From Physcia stellaris (taxonomy: Eukaryota > Ascomycota > Lecanoromycetes > Caliciales > Physciaceae): a stretch of 64,000 nt of DNA. This document shows positions 1 to 10,919 of the stretch, piece after piece. How positions within the stretch are numbered: the first letter of the stretch is position 1; every line of letters begins with the position of its first letter. Where the stretch lies: contig JABSSW010000020.1 of NCBI GenBank assembly GCA_018902385.1, forward strand, positions 503,546-567,545. Reading direction: 5' to 3'. The notes beneath the pieces were generated by a model that saw nothing but the letters and a program-made list of their open reading frames with translations, was not told the DNA's origin and searched no databases. The position numbers and the translations under genes are program-made.

Positions 1-34
1 GAGAACTTTTCTCGTGAATATACCAAATCGAGCG

Positions 35-95
35 AAAAGGGGTGTCAGAATAGCAAAAGGGGGTGTCAGAATAGTAAAAGGGGTGTCAGTGTAGT
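35..95. repeat. Three-copy short tandem repeat
   Basis: Three consecutive 20-21 bp units built on AAAAGGGGTGTCAGAATAG lie at 35-54, 55-75 and 76-95. The second has one extra G and the third reads TGTAG instead of AATAG. No open frame of note runs through it. It is most likely a small intergenic minisatellite; its function is unknown. Confidence 0.7.
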
Positions 96-831
96 AGAAA
101 CCTTCTTTAATTCCCAAAAGTTAAGGCTGCCAATCAGGGTACTCTACTCAGAACCTCGTTTTTCGTCCATGTGTAGGGCTTGAAAACACTCCCCCGCACA
201 CCTAATTTTGTCGCAATTTCGTACCATGGCTCACATGTCCGGCGTGTAGTTCGTCGGACTTTGCTTGCAGGTACTAGCGTTGAGCTCGAAATTCTCGATT
301 ATCGCGTCGTTATTTTGAATGCTGCTACTATACTCCTTATGACTAGCATGACAGGGCATACAGGTCGACATATAGGAAACCCGCTTCATGAGGTCCTCAC
401 GATCGCGGGAGGCCATATGGTACGATGCAGTACATATGAGACGATCGAGAAAAGTACCCCCTCAATTTATGTGGAGGCCCACAACTCACTAGCGTCGAGA
501 ACGAATCGCGTTGTTGTTACTCGCATTGCGTCAAGAACGTGTTATGTGCTGCTGCTATACTACCAATCGCCTATTTTCAGTATTTCTTGCTTTTCGGAGC
601 CCTCACAGTTCTTTGACCCCACATACACCGAGTACATCTAGGATGTAAGGAAAATGGCTTGGGGAAAAGAGGTCTGACGACCCGTATTGTTCGGGATAGA
701 GAGTTCGGGAAAGCAGGCACTAGGATTGAGCCATCCTGTGTCATACACCACTCAGCTCCCAATCTCCACCAACTCGAAAGGACACTCTCCGCTCGCTCCT
801 ATCATATCTGATAATACGACATGCTGTCAAG
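96..831. other. Intergenic, no gene supported
   Basis: A 153-codon open frame exists at 180-641 on the plus strand, but it opens on TTG, shows no recognisable domain or periodicity, and has a competing frame on the other strand. I see no gene here. The right end holds the 3' flank of the minus-strand transporter. Confidence 0.5.
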
Positions 832-2561
832 CTACGTCACATACATAAACCGCGGGCTCTCATCCCCCATCTCGTCAATCTCCTCCTCCGTCTTCCCAAG
901 CGCCTTTCCATCTTCTCCCCCCGCGCGTCTCCGCGCATTGAGTCTGGCAAACGTCCACCACAGCAGACCCGAGACTACGCCGCTGAGCGCTAGCAACGCG
1001 ATGGTGACGACGTGGCCCGTTATATAGCGCGGGGAATCGACTGTGGGGTATAGCTAAAGTGAGAATTCTCTCAGCAAAGTCCGACTTAAAAGATCACCGA
1101 GGTTAACAACTCACATAAGGCGCCGCAATGCCAGCGCTGTTACCGGCCATGAGCTGCATCCCCACCGCCGTGGACCGCTTCCCGTAACGGGGCAGATTGG
1201 AAGGCAGCCATACGAGCGCGGTGCCCGCGACGAGGAAAACGCCCGCAGCGATCACGAAGCAGCCTGCGTACGGAACCGCGATGCCATTTCCCGCAACCAG
1301 CATGATATGTCCCACTATAGAGACGACCGCCCCCAATATCCCAAAAGCGGCACGATGCTGCATCCTATCTGAGATGTAGGCTATGATGATATACACGATG
1401 GCAGCGCAGGCCCAACACGGCACCGTGAGCGCTTGCACGTACAGGTTCGACCAGGCTGGGTTCACTGCTTTGACGATGGTGGGGAGGAAGATCGCGTACG
1501 AGAAGAGTTGGATGTCGGCGGGAAAATTGATCAGGGCGAAGGCCCAGACTTTCCAGTCTTTGAAGGCGGCTAGGATGTCTGAGCGGTGGGGCGTCTGGGC
1601 TGAAGGCACGAGTGCTTCGCGTTGCTCGCCTGCGCTGCGGAGGACGAGGAGTTTGCGCTCTGGGGGCGAGAGGTACCAGGCTGTTTCGGGGGAGTCGGCG
1701 AGGAAGAACCAGCCGAAGATGCCGAGGCATACGGATGGGATACCTTCGATTATCAGTAACCTGATTGAAGTCTGTTAGCTGCTAGCATTATACTGCGTGT
1801 TTGGAAAGAGCGTGGAAGTCTCACCATCTCCATGCCCGCAGGCCAAGATGTCCATCGATGTATCCAATCCCATACGCTAAGAGGCCGCCGATGGCACCAG
1901 CGAGAGCTGCACCACATACTATGTAGCCAAACCGCACTGCGAGCTCTCTGCGGGAGTAGAAAAGCGTCAAGTAGATGATCAAGCAGGGAAATGAAGGGCC
2001 CTCGGCAAGACCTAGCAGGAGACGGCAGGCGATGAGGCTTCGGTAGTTATTGGTCAAGCCTGTCAGGCTCGCGACGATTCCCCAGAGTATTGCTATCACG
2101 CTGAGGAATCGTGCGGGACGAAGCTTTCGGAAGAAGATCGTGGAGGGGATCTCGACGATCTTGGTGTGACATTCAGCTTTAGCTACGTCAACACACTCAA
2201 AGACTGAAAGAAAGAATGGCTTACAACATAGGATGCGAAGAAAACGGACGTGGCGGTCTGGAATTGATTTGCTTTGAGGCCGAGATCTTCTTCCAGCCCG
2301 TATAGACGACCGTTGCCAATGTTGGACCTTTTGAAGCTAAGTCAGCGATTACAGTCCTAGTTTCTAGAAAGTATACTCTGCTTACCGGTCCAGGAAGCTA
2401 ACCATGTACAACAGGAAAACCATGGGTAAAACGTGCCAGTCAACCTTTCGAAGCGCCGCACGCTCGGCGGCACCATCGGAATTTTCGGAATCATTCTCGG
2501 ACTCATCATGTTCCGTCTTCTCATTCGGCCGTTCGTGCTTAGTCTCGTCGGAAAAGGTCAT
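832..2561 (-). CDS. MFS transporter, Dal5/allantoate permease-like
   Basis: Integral membrane transporter of the anion:cation symporter family of the major facilitator superfamily, whose fungal members carry organic anions such as allantoate, nicotinate or other vitamins. Five exons: 2561-2386, 2327-2225, 2159-1825, 1760-1115 and 1053-832. They sum to 494 codons (493 residues), and introns are 58-65 nt. The start at 2561 follows the family pattern of a charged hydrophilic N-terminus leading into helix 1 (WHVLPMVFLLYMVSFLDR). Other family signatures are SNIGN after helix 1, the helix 4-5 segment RLLLGLAEGPSFPCLIIYL, the central loop beginning with ADSPETAWYL, and PYLYPTVDSPRYITGH late in the protein. 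The C-terminal tail is acidic. The substrate cannot be read from sequence. The nearest gene is 2.7 kb away, so no operon-like context applies. Confidence 0.9.
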
Positions 2562-5231
2562 GGCGAAACTGGTTCTGGAGAGTGTAAGTTGTTGCTCTTT
2601 CGTCCTGCAGCAATCGGTCCGCATTTGTACTGGATCATGATGGCAGTCTTCTGATCCAATTCCGACTTTTCGATGACAACATGATGGAGATCTTCACGAG
2701 ACCATCCTTGTTATCCTCAAATTTATTGGTCGTAATGGGTAGTGGTGCACAGATCCGAAATCGGGGGTTGCATGAAGGGCTTGTACGGACCATGGCGGTA
2801 CACCCTCACTCCCCATGCATAATCAACTCATGGCTTTCCGAGCTGGAGTAAATGGCACGTCTGGCCAGTGATCGATGAGTGAGCTGCCAAGCGACGGCTG
2901 ATTGCCCTGGCCGAGGGAAACCGATGCATGGTGACCTCATGAAATACCACATCTTTTGATCATCCGGCTGGAGCGCTTATCAGTCGAGACGGTCAAGATC
3001 AGTTCTGTACACATGTCTATCGGTTCGAAATTCCTATTGGTCAATCAAAATATCAGTTCCTAACACATTTGGGGTCACGTATAGACCCAAAGGAGCACCA
3101 ACCTCAATGCGGATCTGTGAAACAGACGTCGGGTTGTGGTGCTTCTACGTGCAGTGTAACCTAAGCCCTCCAGATTCATTCGCCATAGTGCAGGACAGAT
3201 ACTTCGAAAACCTGAAATATAATTACTCGATCGTGGAGTTGCTGCTGAGGGAGTATGCTGTGTGAGTGCACTGCTCGCGATTTGGTGCGAGACAGTACTC
3301 GGTGCCTTAGGCCCGACTTCAGCCTCAAGGCTGCGCTGTATCGACAAAGACTTGGCTTTAGCATTAAGCCGTTTGTATTTCCTTCGCCTTGTCGTATGGT
3401 CCAGTCTCCAGAGTCAAATGACTGCGATGACCTGGGTGAAGCAACCCAGGTATCTTGCATACACGCGACAGAGCTTCTTAACCAACTAGAAAGAATTTTA
3501 CGGATTCTGGATCACGAAGATCTGTGGTCAAGAAGTAATAGGTACCTTCACAACCGAACTACAGTTATGCAACCAAGCAGCTCGAATGAAGTAAAAAGAC
3601 CCACTCCCGAACCTTTGTTGTGGAGATCACTCTGTACTGAGTATACCGAGATCCATATCGGGCTGTAGTTAACTTTGGCTGTTCGACGATCCAATAAGTG
3701 TCGCCGGAATCTCTGAGATCTGCAACGGCTGGCAGGAAAAATTCAAGCACTGTCGAGAGATATGATTGCTCATGGAAAGATTGGAGCTAGCTGTCGGTCT
3801 CGCCTATTCGCTGTATGTATTAGATCCTTGAGATTGAGATTTAGGGGCAAAACGTAAGAGAGAATATGCGCGCTCGTACTGAAATTCTCAGTCAAATCAT
3901 TCGTTGTTTGTGACTAGATCTTTATCCCTCAATGTTAGAATTTATTAGGGGTTCCGGAGCTTGATTAGCCTCAAGTTCCTGCGAGCGCAGAACGCTGGTT
4001 CTTCAGGGCATTGAAAAGTGTAGTCCGTCTTGATCGGCACCAGAAGAAGAAAGCTACCAGATGTATTGCCACCAGTCTGCCGAGTATTAGCGTGGATTAA
4101 GTTTCGTAGCTTCCATCAAATTTCCCAAGCGTCCTTGCAGCATCTGGATTAACAATGATTTTCTTGGTTTCTTTCGAGGTATGGGCTTCTGTGACATTGG
4201 TATCTTGGGAGATCGCCCAAGTCGATGACCATAGAATATCATCTTCGTGGTCGTGGCCGTTACGGGAGGAGATGACTTCATTCTTTTGGACTGCTTTCAG
4301 CTAAGATACTGTTAGCTATGTGAGTTGGAGTGAAAAGGTGGATAATCAAACCTGCAACGTCTAGAACCGTAAAATATCCAGTTGAGCCTCTACAGCCAGC
4401 TGAAGTTTACGAATTTGAGCCCGAAAGTATGGTGTCGACGATGACTATGATTTTCCAGCCAAAAACCCGGAAATACAGCTGTGCATACTGTTGCTGACAG
4501 AAATAAATAGTTATTGAAGCGACGAGGCTGAACCAAGAAAGACCCAAGTAGAGTATTTTTCACCCTAAGCAATGCAAACAGACTCATTTGTGTCAGTCAA
4601 CTCCGATCTCCTTTTCTTTTTGGATCATTAGAGTAAAGTTTCGATGGAAAGCATGCCATCAGACAGGATTTGCCGACTACGCAAGGAAAGATGCTGACAT
4701 AACAGTGTTGATGCTTACTTAACAGCACTGCAGTACGGAAGTATGCGAATAGAGCTCAACAAACTTCAAGCTATGCTCCCTAGACCATACAAACCAGGTG
4801 TACGGTGAAGCAAGATGCAGTGACATAGATGTGGTATGTGCTGACAAGAGAGGCGAGAATGAGAGTGGATGGGTGTTCGGGAGATCTCATGTTTAGTAAG
4901 CAAGGAGGAGCACAATATTGCCAAGGGATGCCAAGCGATTGGCATCCGGGACGGAAAAAGAGTATCGGTATCCCCGAAGCAAGTCCTCCTGATGAAGCCT
5001 GGAGTACATTAGTATTCTGATATCCTACCAGCTTGATACAGGCTGCTTACATTAAATAGGACTCGTATAGCTGTTGAATGCGCCGAGCATGCTCACTGAT
5101 GACGGGTATCCCGACTAGTCTGGGACATTTCAGATGATCCTGCAGTCGCATACGGACTCCGCTCCTCAGGACGCGGTAGAGAAATGCGAGACAACGGGAA
5201 CGGGTAGGCAAGTCTTCCATCAATACTTCGC
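2562..5231. other. Long intergenic stretch with ORF scraps
   Basis: No gene can be defended. Two weak candidates exist. A plus-strand frame at 3255-3668 starts on ATG (137 codons) and has one amphipathic helix-like stretch (ATELLNQLERILRIL). A minus-strand frame at 4087-4281 starts on ATG and encodes 64 residues rich in Lys, Arg and Pro. Neither has recognisable homology or convincing flanking exons. A perfect 9-bp hairpin is listed separately. Confidence 0.4.
4926..4947. other. Perfect hairpin with GCGA loop
   Basis: GGATGCCAA and TTGGCATCC form a perfect 9-bp inverted repeat around the tetraloop GCGA, which fits the GNRA class. It lies between genes, about 280 bp downstream of the SDR stop codon. 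No terminator function is claimed. Confidence 0.55.
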
Positions 5232-6302
5232 CTATCGCCACTCAATCCCCGCATCGGCCTCCCACCGAATCCACAACCTCTCAATCGTCTTCCGATCCAT
5301 AATATCAAGCTTACTAACCATCCTACTCATCCGATCCCAGTACCCGCTCCCCTTCCCATCACCCACAACCTCCTCATCCCGCGTCGTACCGAGCCAGACA
5401 CCCGTCGCAGCCCCCTGCCCAACAGGCGTAGCAAGCACAGTCGTCGCCCGCAAGACCCACCAGATCGGATCTTCAAGCAGACTCCTAACCGTAACCTTCC
5501 CGAAAATAGGCGTCATGGTGAAGCCCGGGGTGAACGAATGCACCACTCTTCGATTCTTGGCCCCAGCCTCATTGGCTTTGCGCTCGAAGCGCTCATGCAG
5601 AAGCCTTGCGAAGGCAACTTGCATGGTCTTGGCGTTGACGTAGTAAGAAGCACCTGCGGTCTCTTTTCCGGGAGTCACCGCGGAAGGCGGGACGTGGAAG
5701 CCAGGTTCGGTGCGCTTTTCGATCCGTGAGAGGCTGAAGGTTGGGAGGAATGTGCCGCTGTACTGGCCCGTGCTGGTAGTGAAAATTATGCGGGCGTCGG
5801 AGGCGAGGTTTTCTTCGAGGAGATAGGTCATCAGGAAGGAGCCGAGGAAGTTGGTCGCGTAGATGAATGGGAATCCATCCGTAGTGAACTCCTGCCCTGC
5901 GGGCGCGGAGCCGGTGCCCGCGTTGTGGTAGAGGAGATCTATTGTTTTGTGGTCATCATCGTGCCTGTTCCATTCTTGGGTGAATGCACGGACGGAGGAT
6001 AAAGACGAGGTGTCGAGCGAGAGTGGCTTCACTCGTCCTGAGGCCGATGGCACCTGGGATGCGATGTCCGCGACGGCGTCCTCTGCCTTCGCAGCATTGC
6101 GACAGGCGAGATAGACATTGGCGCCGCGTTTGGCCAGTTCAAGCCCAATTTGCAGACCTATGCCACTGTTGCCGCCGGTAATTATTGCGGTCTTGCCACG
6201 GAGATCTGCATCTGGTACTTGGAGATTTGGATAAAGCCGCCCGATCGCTAGATTTAGTTGGCTCCAAGCAAGATCGCGGTAGAATTCATAACGAGATGTC
6301 AT
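5232..6302 (-). CDS. Short-chain dehydrogenase/reductase
   Basis: NAD(P)(H)-dependent oxidoreductase of the short-chain dehydrogenase family, 356 residues in a single exon. The cofactor motif TGGNSGIG (T-G-x3-G-x-G) sits near residue 40. The NAG motif (YHNAG) follows at about 125. A serine-bearing strand (FTTSTGQYS) and a YVNAK motif (Y-x3-K) supply the catalytic Ser, Tyr and Lys. The length and the C-terminal extension with several tryptophans fit the retinol-dehydrogenase/WWOX-like subgroup common in fungi. The ATG at 6302 is preferred over the earlier frame opening because the preceding 21 residues are Cys/His-rich and unlike the family. No partner genes flank it, so the substrate is unknown. 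Confidence 0.88.
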   Translation of the reverse strand: MTSRYEFYRDLAWSQLNLAIGRLYPNLQVPDADLRGKTAIITGGNSGIGLQIGLELAKRGANVYLACRNAAKAEDAVADIASQVPSASGRVKPLSLDTSSLSSVRAFTQEWNRHDDDHKTIDLLYHNAGTGSAPAGQEFTTDGFPFIYATNFLGSFLMTYLLEENLASDARIIFTTSTGQYSGTFLPTFSLSRIEKRTEPGFHVPPSAVTPGKETAGASYYVNAKTMQVAFARLLHERFERKANEAGAKNRRVVHSFTPGFTMTPIFGKVTVRSLLEDPIWWVLRATTVLATPVGQGAATGVWLGTTRDEEVVGDGKGSGYWDRMSRMVSKLDIMDRKTIERLWIRWEADAGIEWR

Positions 6303-6848
6303 TATTTCGTGACTCGTGATTGTAGAGACGCAGAGATGTTTGCAGCAGACATGTCTACAATTCACAGTGAATCATTGATTCTGCAGAGTGCCAATCCCAG
6401 ATCTTTTATCCTTACTAGTTTGTCTCGCGCCAAGACCGTTTTCTTGGCAGGGGCGTGGAGATCTGATCGAGCAACTTTCTTGAACTTCCGATGTGTTCAA
6501 GGAAGGAACCACCTGTCACTGAGGGGTTTGAAGAGCCAAGCGATAAAGAATACATGCGTTTCTATGCATTGATATATGCGATATATGCGATATGCGGTCC
6601 TACTAGCCTAATGCCATCTCATTCTCCTACTCATAGGAATGTCTGATCCTGAACAATAGCCGCCTTGATGGCTCTCCAGTATCCCTGTATGTAGTGCAAA
6701 CATCTATTAATCATCAGGGACGCAACTATTGTTCGACACACAATGGCTCATTCGTAGTCATTAGCATGGCCCGTCGAAATCCTAGACAGACGCCCTTGCC
6801 GTATGTCTTGAAGGTACTACTTGAGACTGAAGACAGAGATTCAATCCT
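6303..6848. other. Intergenic
   Basis: This is the 5' flank of the SDR gene and 3' flank of the Hsp70 gene. It contains a short iteration of GATATATGC near 6570-6595. Nothing else is seen. Confidence 0.5.
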
Positions 6849-9672
6849 CTATAGCTCATCGTGAGCTGAATCCGTAGGTCCGCCGTCACCAATTTTCAAT
6901 GGCATCTCGGCCCCACCATAATACGGTCTATTCGTGATAGTATGCGCGACCCGGCTAAGCTTCTCTTTTTGCTCAATAAAATCCCCGGTCGAAGGATCCT
7001 GAGCCTCCGAGTCTAGCCAAGATGACATCTTCGCAATGGCTTCCAACCGTAGTATATCCTTATCGTCCTTGTCAACCTTGTCATCGAGACCCCGCTCGTT
7101 CTTCGCCTGATTCTTGAGACTCAGGATGTATTTCTGTAAACCATCGCGGGCATGAATGCGCTCGGAGATGGCTTTGTCTTCTTCTGCCTGCGCTTCGACT
7201 ATCATGCGGTCAATTTCGTCTTGCGAGAGCCGAGATTCGACCTTTGAGATCAAGATACTTTCTGATTTACCAGTGCCTTTGTGGCTCGCAGTAACTTTTA
7301 CAACCCCGTCGGCATCAGATTCGAAGGAGACCTCGATTTGGGGAACGCCACGAGGCGCTGGTGGTATATCGGTAAGCTCGAATTTGCCGACAAGATTGTT
7401 GTCTCTCGTCATGGCACGTTCGCCTTCAAAGACTTGGATCAATACCGCAGTCTGATTATCCGCGGCGGTAGAGAAGACCTGGGATTTTCTGGTTGGAATT
7501 GAAGTTCCTCTAGGGATCAGTTTGGTCCTAAAGAAGCAGAAAATCAGCCTCGTGTTTAAGGTATAGGATTCTGTCACCCACATAACGCCCCCGGTCGTTT
7601 CAATGCCGAGACTCAATGGATTCACGTCTCCTATAAGACATCCGCCATCCGAACCGGAGGCTCCTGAAATAACACTTCCTTGAATGGCAGCGCCGATAGC
7701 TACAGCCTCTTCTGGATTTATATCTTTGCTGAGCGGTTTTCCGAAGAACTCTTCCAACATGGCTTGTACCCTTTCCGTCAAGTCAGAATTGCCTGCTTTG
7801 AGTATAAAGGTCAACAACGTAGATCCTAAGGTGCTTACTTGGGAATATGAGTAGATCCTCCGACTAGGACAATATCGTTGATCTCGTTCTTCTTTACTTT
7901 CGCGTCTCTCAAGACTTGCTCCACAGGCTCAAGTGTTTTATTGAAGAGGTCCATATTAAGTTCTGAAAAAGGGCCATTAGTGGCGCCTATCAGATTGAGC
8001 AAATAAGTGTGTACCTTCGAATTTGGCCTATACACACCCTACTAGTCAGCAATACTTTCAGAAGACAGCGGAACGAGCAGCAAGACAGGTGTCGTGATTG
8101 CAAAAGGAGGAGGAGGTGGTGGTTTCCCCCAGCCGTTACTCCGCGACTCGGTCCAAGTGCCTAAAAGGTAGTATTGTTTTTGAGAGTGTACATACCCGAG
8201 TGAGGGTTTCCGAAAAATCTTCGCCTTCGAAAAAGCTCTCAATCTCTAATCTGGTGGACATATGGCTTGATAGGACGCGCTTAAAACCCTCACAGTCAGT
8301 TTCATTCGATTAATATTGAACCGAATCCCATCCAGTCATTGGATCGTCGAAGGTCCTAAGTAGTCTCGTAATTGCGGAAAGGCAGCCCAAGGACAACAAC
8401 AGTTACCTTGGCTTTCTCCACCTCGCGCTTTAGCTTCCCCATCGTCTCCAGGTCGCTGGTGATGTCCACTCTGTCCAAGAATCTCAAGTTAGTACCATGT
8501 GATGATAATTGGCTGTTGACCGCCACCAAATACGGAGTGAGCATTCCCAAGACATGTCTCAAGACGCCACATACACTTTAAGTAAGAACGCTGGACTGGG
8601 TGTTTACTTACTTCCTGTCATCGTTGTATTTCTTGGTGAAGTAGCTGATGACCCTCTGGTCTGCACGAGTGTCAATTAGATGTCTCCACCAGATGTAGAA
8701 AGAGCAGCTACCCACCGAAGTCTTCGCCACCAAGATGGGTGTCTCTAGCTGTTGCTTGGACCTCGAATACACCATAGTCAACGGTCAAAACAGAGGCATC
8801 AAAGGTTCCTCCTCCAAGATCGTAAACGAGAATTTGGCGTTCGTCTCCAGAGCGGTCAAGACCATATGCAATCGAAGCAGCCGTTGGCTCGTCTACGACT
8901 CGAATGATATTCAAGCCGGCAATGGTCCCGGCGTCCTTCGTCGCTTGTCTCTGGCGGTCATTAAAGTAAGCGGGAACGGCGACAACCGCGTGATTGACCT
9001 AGCATTGAGTAAACAATTGTCCTACCCACATGCTGAAGATATTGAGATATACTTCTCTACCAAGATATTTTCCGGCGATATTTTTCATCTTACCAAGAAC
9101 CATTGAAGCCACCTCTTCTGGTGCAAAAGATTGGTCTTTCCCTTGCACCTCGACGGTGATTACAGGCTTGTCATTCTGATTAGTGACTCGGAATGGAAAG
9201 TGTTTAATGTCAGATTGCACGTCTTTATCACTGAAATTGCGTCCAATCAACCGCCTAGCCAGCTTATCAGCACTGCTCTAGCAAGGGTAATCAAATCGAA
9301 AGCTCACTTAAAGTCAAATATCGTTCGAGAAGGATTTGCGGCGGATTGATTCTTAGCTGCGTCTCCGACTAGGCGTTCTTCGTCGTTGAAGGCTACATAG
9401 CTTGGAGTAATACGGTTGCCCTGCTCGTTGGCGAGTATCTCCACTTTGCCATCCACCATTACCCCGACACAACTATGGGTGGTCCCCAAGTCTATACCTA
9501 TCACGACATCGCTGGACTCTAGCGTCGTGCTCTGAGGCGATAATGGTTTGTGGTTGTTGCCTTGTACGTTGGCAAGACCCAACAGTGCAAGCGGACAGAT
9601 TAGGAGACACAGGAGGATGAGAAAAGGCGACCATGATAAGCCGGTTTTCTTAGGTTTTGAGTAACGAGTCAT
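6849..9672 (-). CDS. ER-luminal Hsp70 (BiP/Kar2-like), divergent paralogue
   Basis: Hsp70 chaperone predicted to act in the ER lumen. An N-terminal hydrophobic signal (about residues 13-35) and a C-terminal HDEL retrieval signal are both present. Ten exons: 9672-9308, 9254-9053, 8998-8716, 8660-8612, 8470-8407, 8279-8196, 8027-8015, 7962-7839, 7770-7582 and 7527-6849. They sum to exactly 684 codons (683 residues), the usual BiP length. Phosphate-1 motif [13 protein letters not shown] begins at residue 59. NAVV-type strand, [43 protein letters not shown] and the substrate-domain segment [20 protein letters not shown] follow in order. Several positions nearly invariant in BiP are changed: Tyr to His in GIDLGTT(H), Gly to Arg in (R)DTHLGGEDF, Val to Ala in GGGTFD(A), Arg to His in GGST(H)IP. 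This suggests a second, diverged BiP gene rather than the housekeeping one. Confidence 0.9.
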
Positions 9673-10261
9673 GAAGGAAGAGACGCCAAGGAGCGTTATA
9701 ATCGCTGTATGGTAGAAGGGAGGGTAATGTTGAATGGGCAGCTGGAACTAGAACGCGGCTGTCTCACGCAGGCAAGAGGGGAGTCGTAGATAAATTTCCC
9801 AAGAGGATATCATCAGCGGAGGTTTCAACCAGGGATTTTCAAGATGGGGTGTGGTTGCCTTTATACTAATGTGTATACAGAAGCCTGATCGCTGTGACCA
9901 CGTCTCACTTCCCAAAGGATCCACCTGTGCAAAGTTACATTTTGGAAGATCTCCCTCTCAGGCTGCCAGACTCAGCCTCTTCATCAAGAGAGATATCTTT
10001 CTTTGCAATAAGCGAGTACTGTTACTGCTGTATCCCACCGGAATCTGCACTCAGCAATAATAAACTTGTGTCGCTTAGGAATTTCGCGATTTGATCCCAG
10101 GGGTCGAAGATTCCCTCTTCGGATTAAAGTCGGCCCGATTGTGATTCTTGGCGAAGAACCAAGACTTTGCAAAAGACTTCTCGCCCAACTACACCACCCA
10201 ACATAAACGAGAGGTTGTATTTTGAATCGCTTCGCTCCGAAATGACTAACGTTATCTCAGT
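9673..10261. other. 5' flank of the Hsp70 gene
   Basis: This stretch should contain the Hsp70 promoter. I could not identify a convincing heat-shock or unfolded-protein element by eye. Short open frames here have no recognisable content. Confidence 0.4.
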
Positions 10262-10565
10262 TTAACGTAGTCAGGCTAGGCCTAGAAAATGTTTTGTCGA
10301 TCCATGTGCGACTCTCATTTCTGGCTGCCAACGCGACTATTCTAGAGGATCTCATTTGTCCAAGCCTTCAATATCTCAATAGCTGCTTTAGTTCAGTCAT
10401 TGCGCGATACTGCATCTCTTCCCTATTGCCATCGAAGCATGAGATTAGCACCTTCAATGCACCGATCAAGCAGTACAGGGAGCAAGCGAGGGTTATTGCG
10501 TATGACTCAGGAAATCTTCTCAACATCCGTCGATTATCAGGTCGTTGGCTATTCCAGACTTGCAC
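10262..10565 (-). pseudogene. Decayed gene fragment with in-frame TGA
   Basis: The minus strand reads YAITLACSLYCLIGALKVL..., continues through REEMQYRAMTELKQLLRY, meets TGA at 10370-10368, and then continues in the same frame with RLGQMRSSRIVALAARNESRTWID before stopping near 10262. The segment reads like one continuous protein in which a Trp codon (TGG) became TGA. No start codon or upstream exon was found, so this is probably a relic of a larger gene. I do not recognise the family with certainty. Confidence 0.45.
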
Positions 10566-10787
10566 ATAAACTTTCTAACACCTTAAATTCGCTACATGTA
10601 TCCAATGGTCTGGTGTGGTGCTATCTTGCCTTCCCTGCGTCGTCATTGATACACCCAATACGATCATACGCTTACCCGTGTTTGGCACAAAGCACATGAA
10701 GACGGCATGAAGATGATGTGAAAACGATATGAAGACAACCTCATCTTCTGATTTCGCCCCAAGCCTGGTAATCGTAGATTTGTCGGT

Positions 10788-10859
10788 GCATTCTAAAATT
10801 AGCACCACTTATTACCAGACCATGCATTCTAAAATTAGCACCACTTATTACCAGACCAT
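10788..10859. repeat. Perfect 36-bp tandem duplication
   Basis: Two identical 36-bp units sit head to tail at 10788-10823 and 10824-10859; each begins GCATTCTAAAATTAGC. They lie 60 bp downstream of the stop codon of the secreted-protein gene, probably in its 3' untranslated region. Perfect identity suggests a recent duplication. Confidence 0.85.
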
Positions 10860-10919
10860 GGGATAGAAAGAAACAATGGGCAGCGTAACCGGTTTGGGTG
10901 CCTGTGGCTCGCAAAGAAC

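Noticed and set aside
180-641. 153-codon open frame
   Set aside because: It opens on TTG, has no domain or membrane pattern, no splice context, and competes with a frame on the other strand; most likely chance.
3000-3060. tRNA-like B-box (GGTTCGAAATTCC)
   Set aside because: No A-box, acceptor stem or anticodon arm could be drawn around it; no tRNA, 5S rRNA or other RNA gene was recognised in the window.
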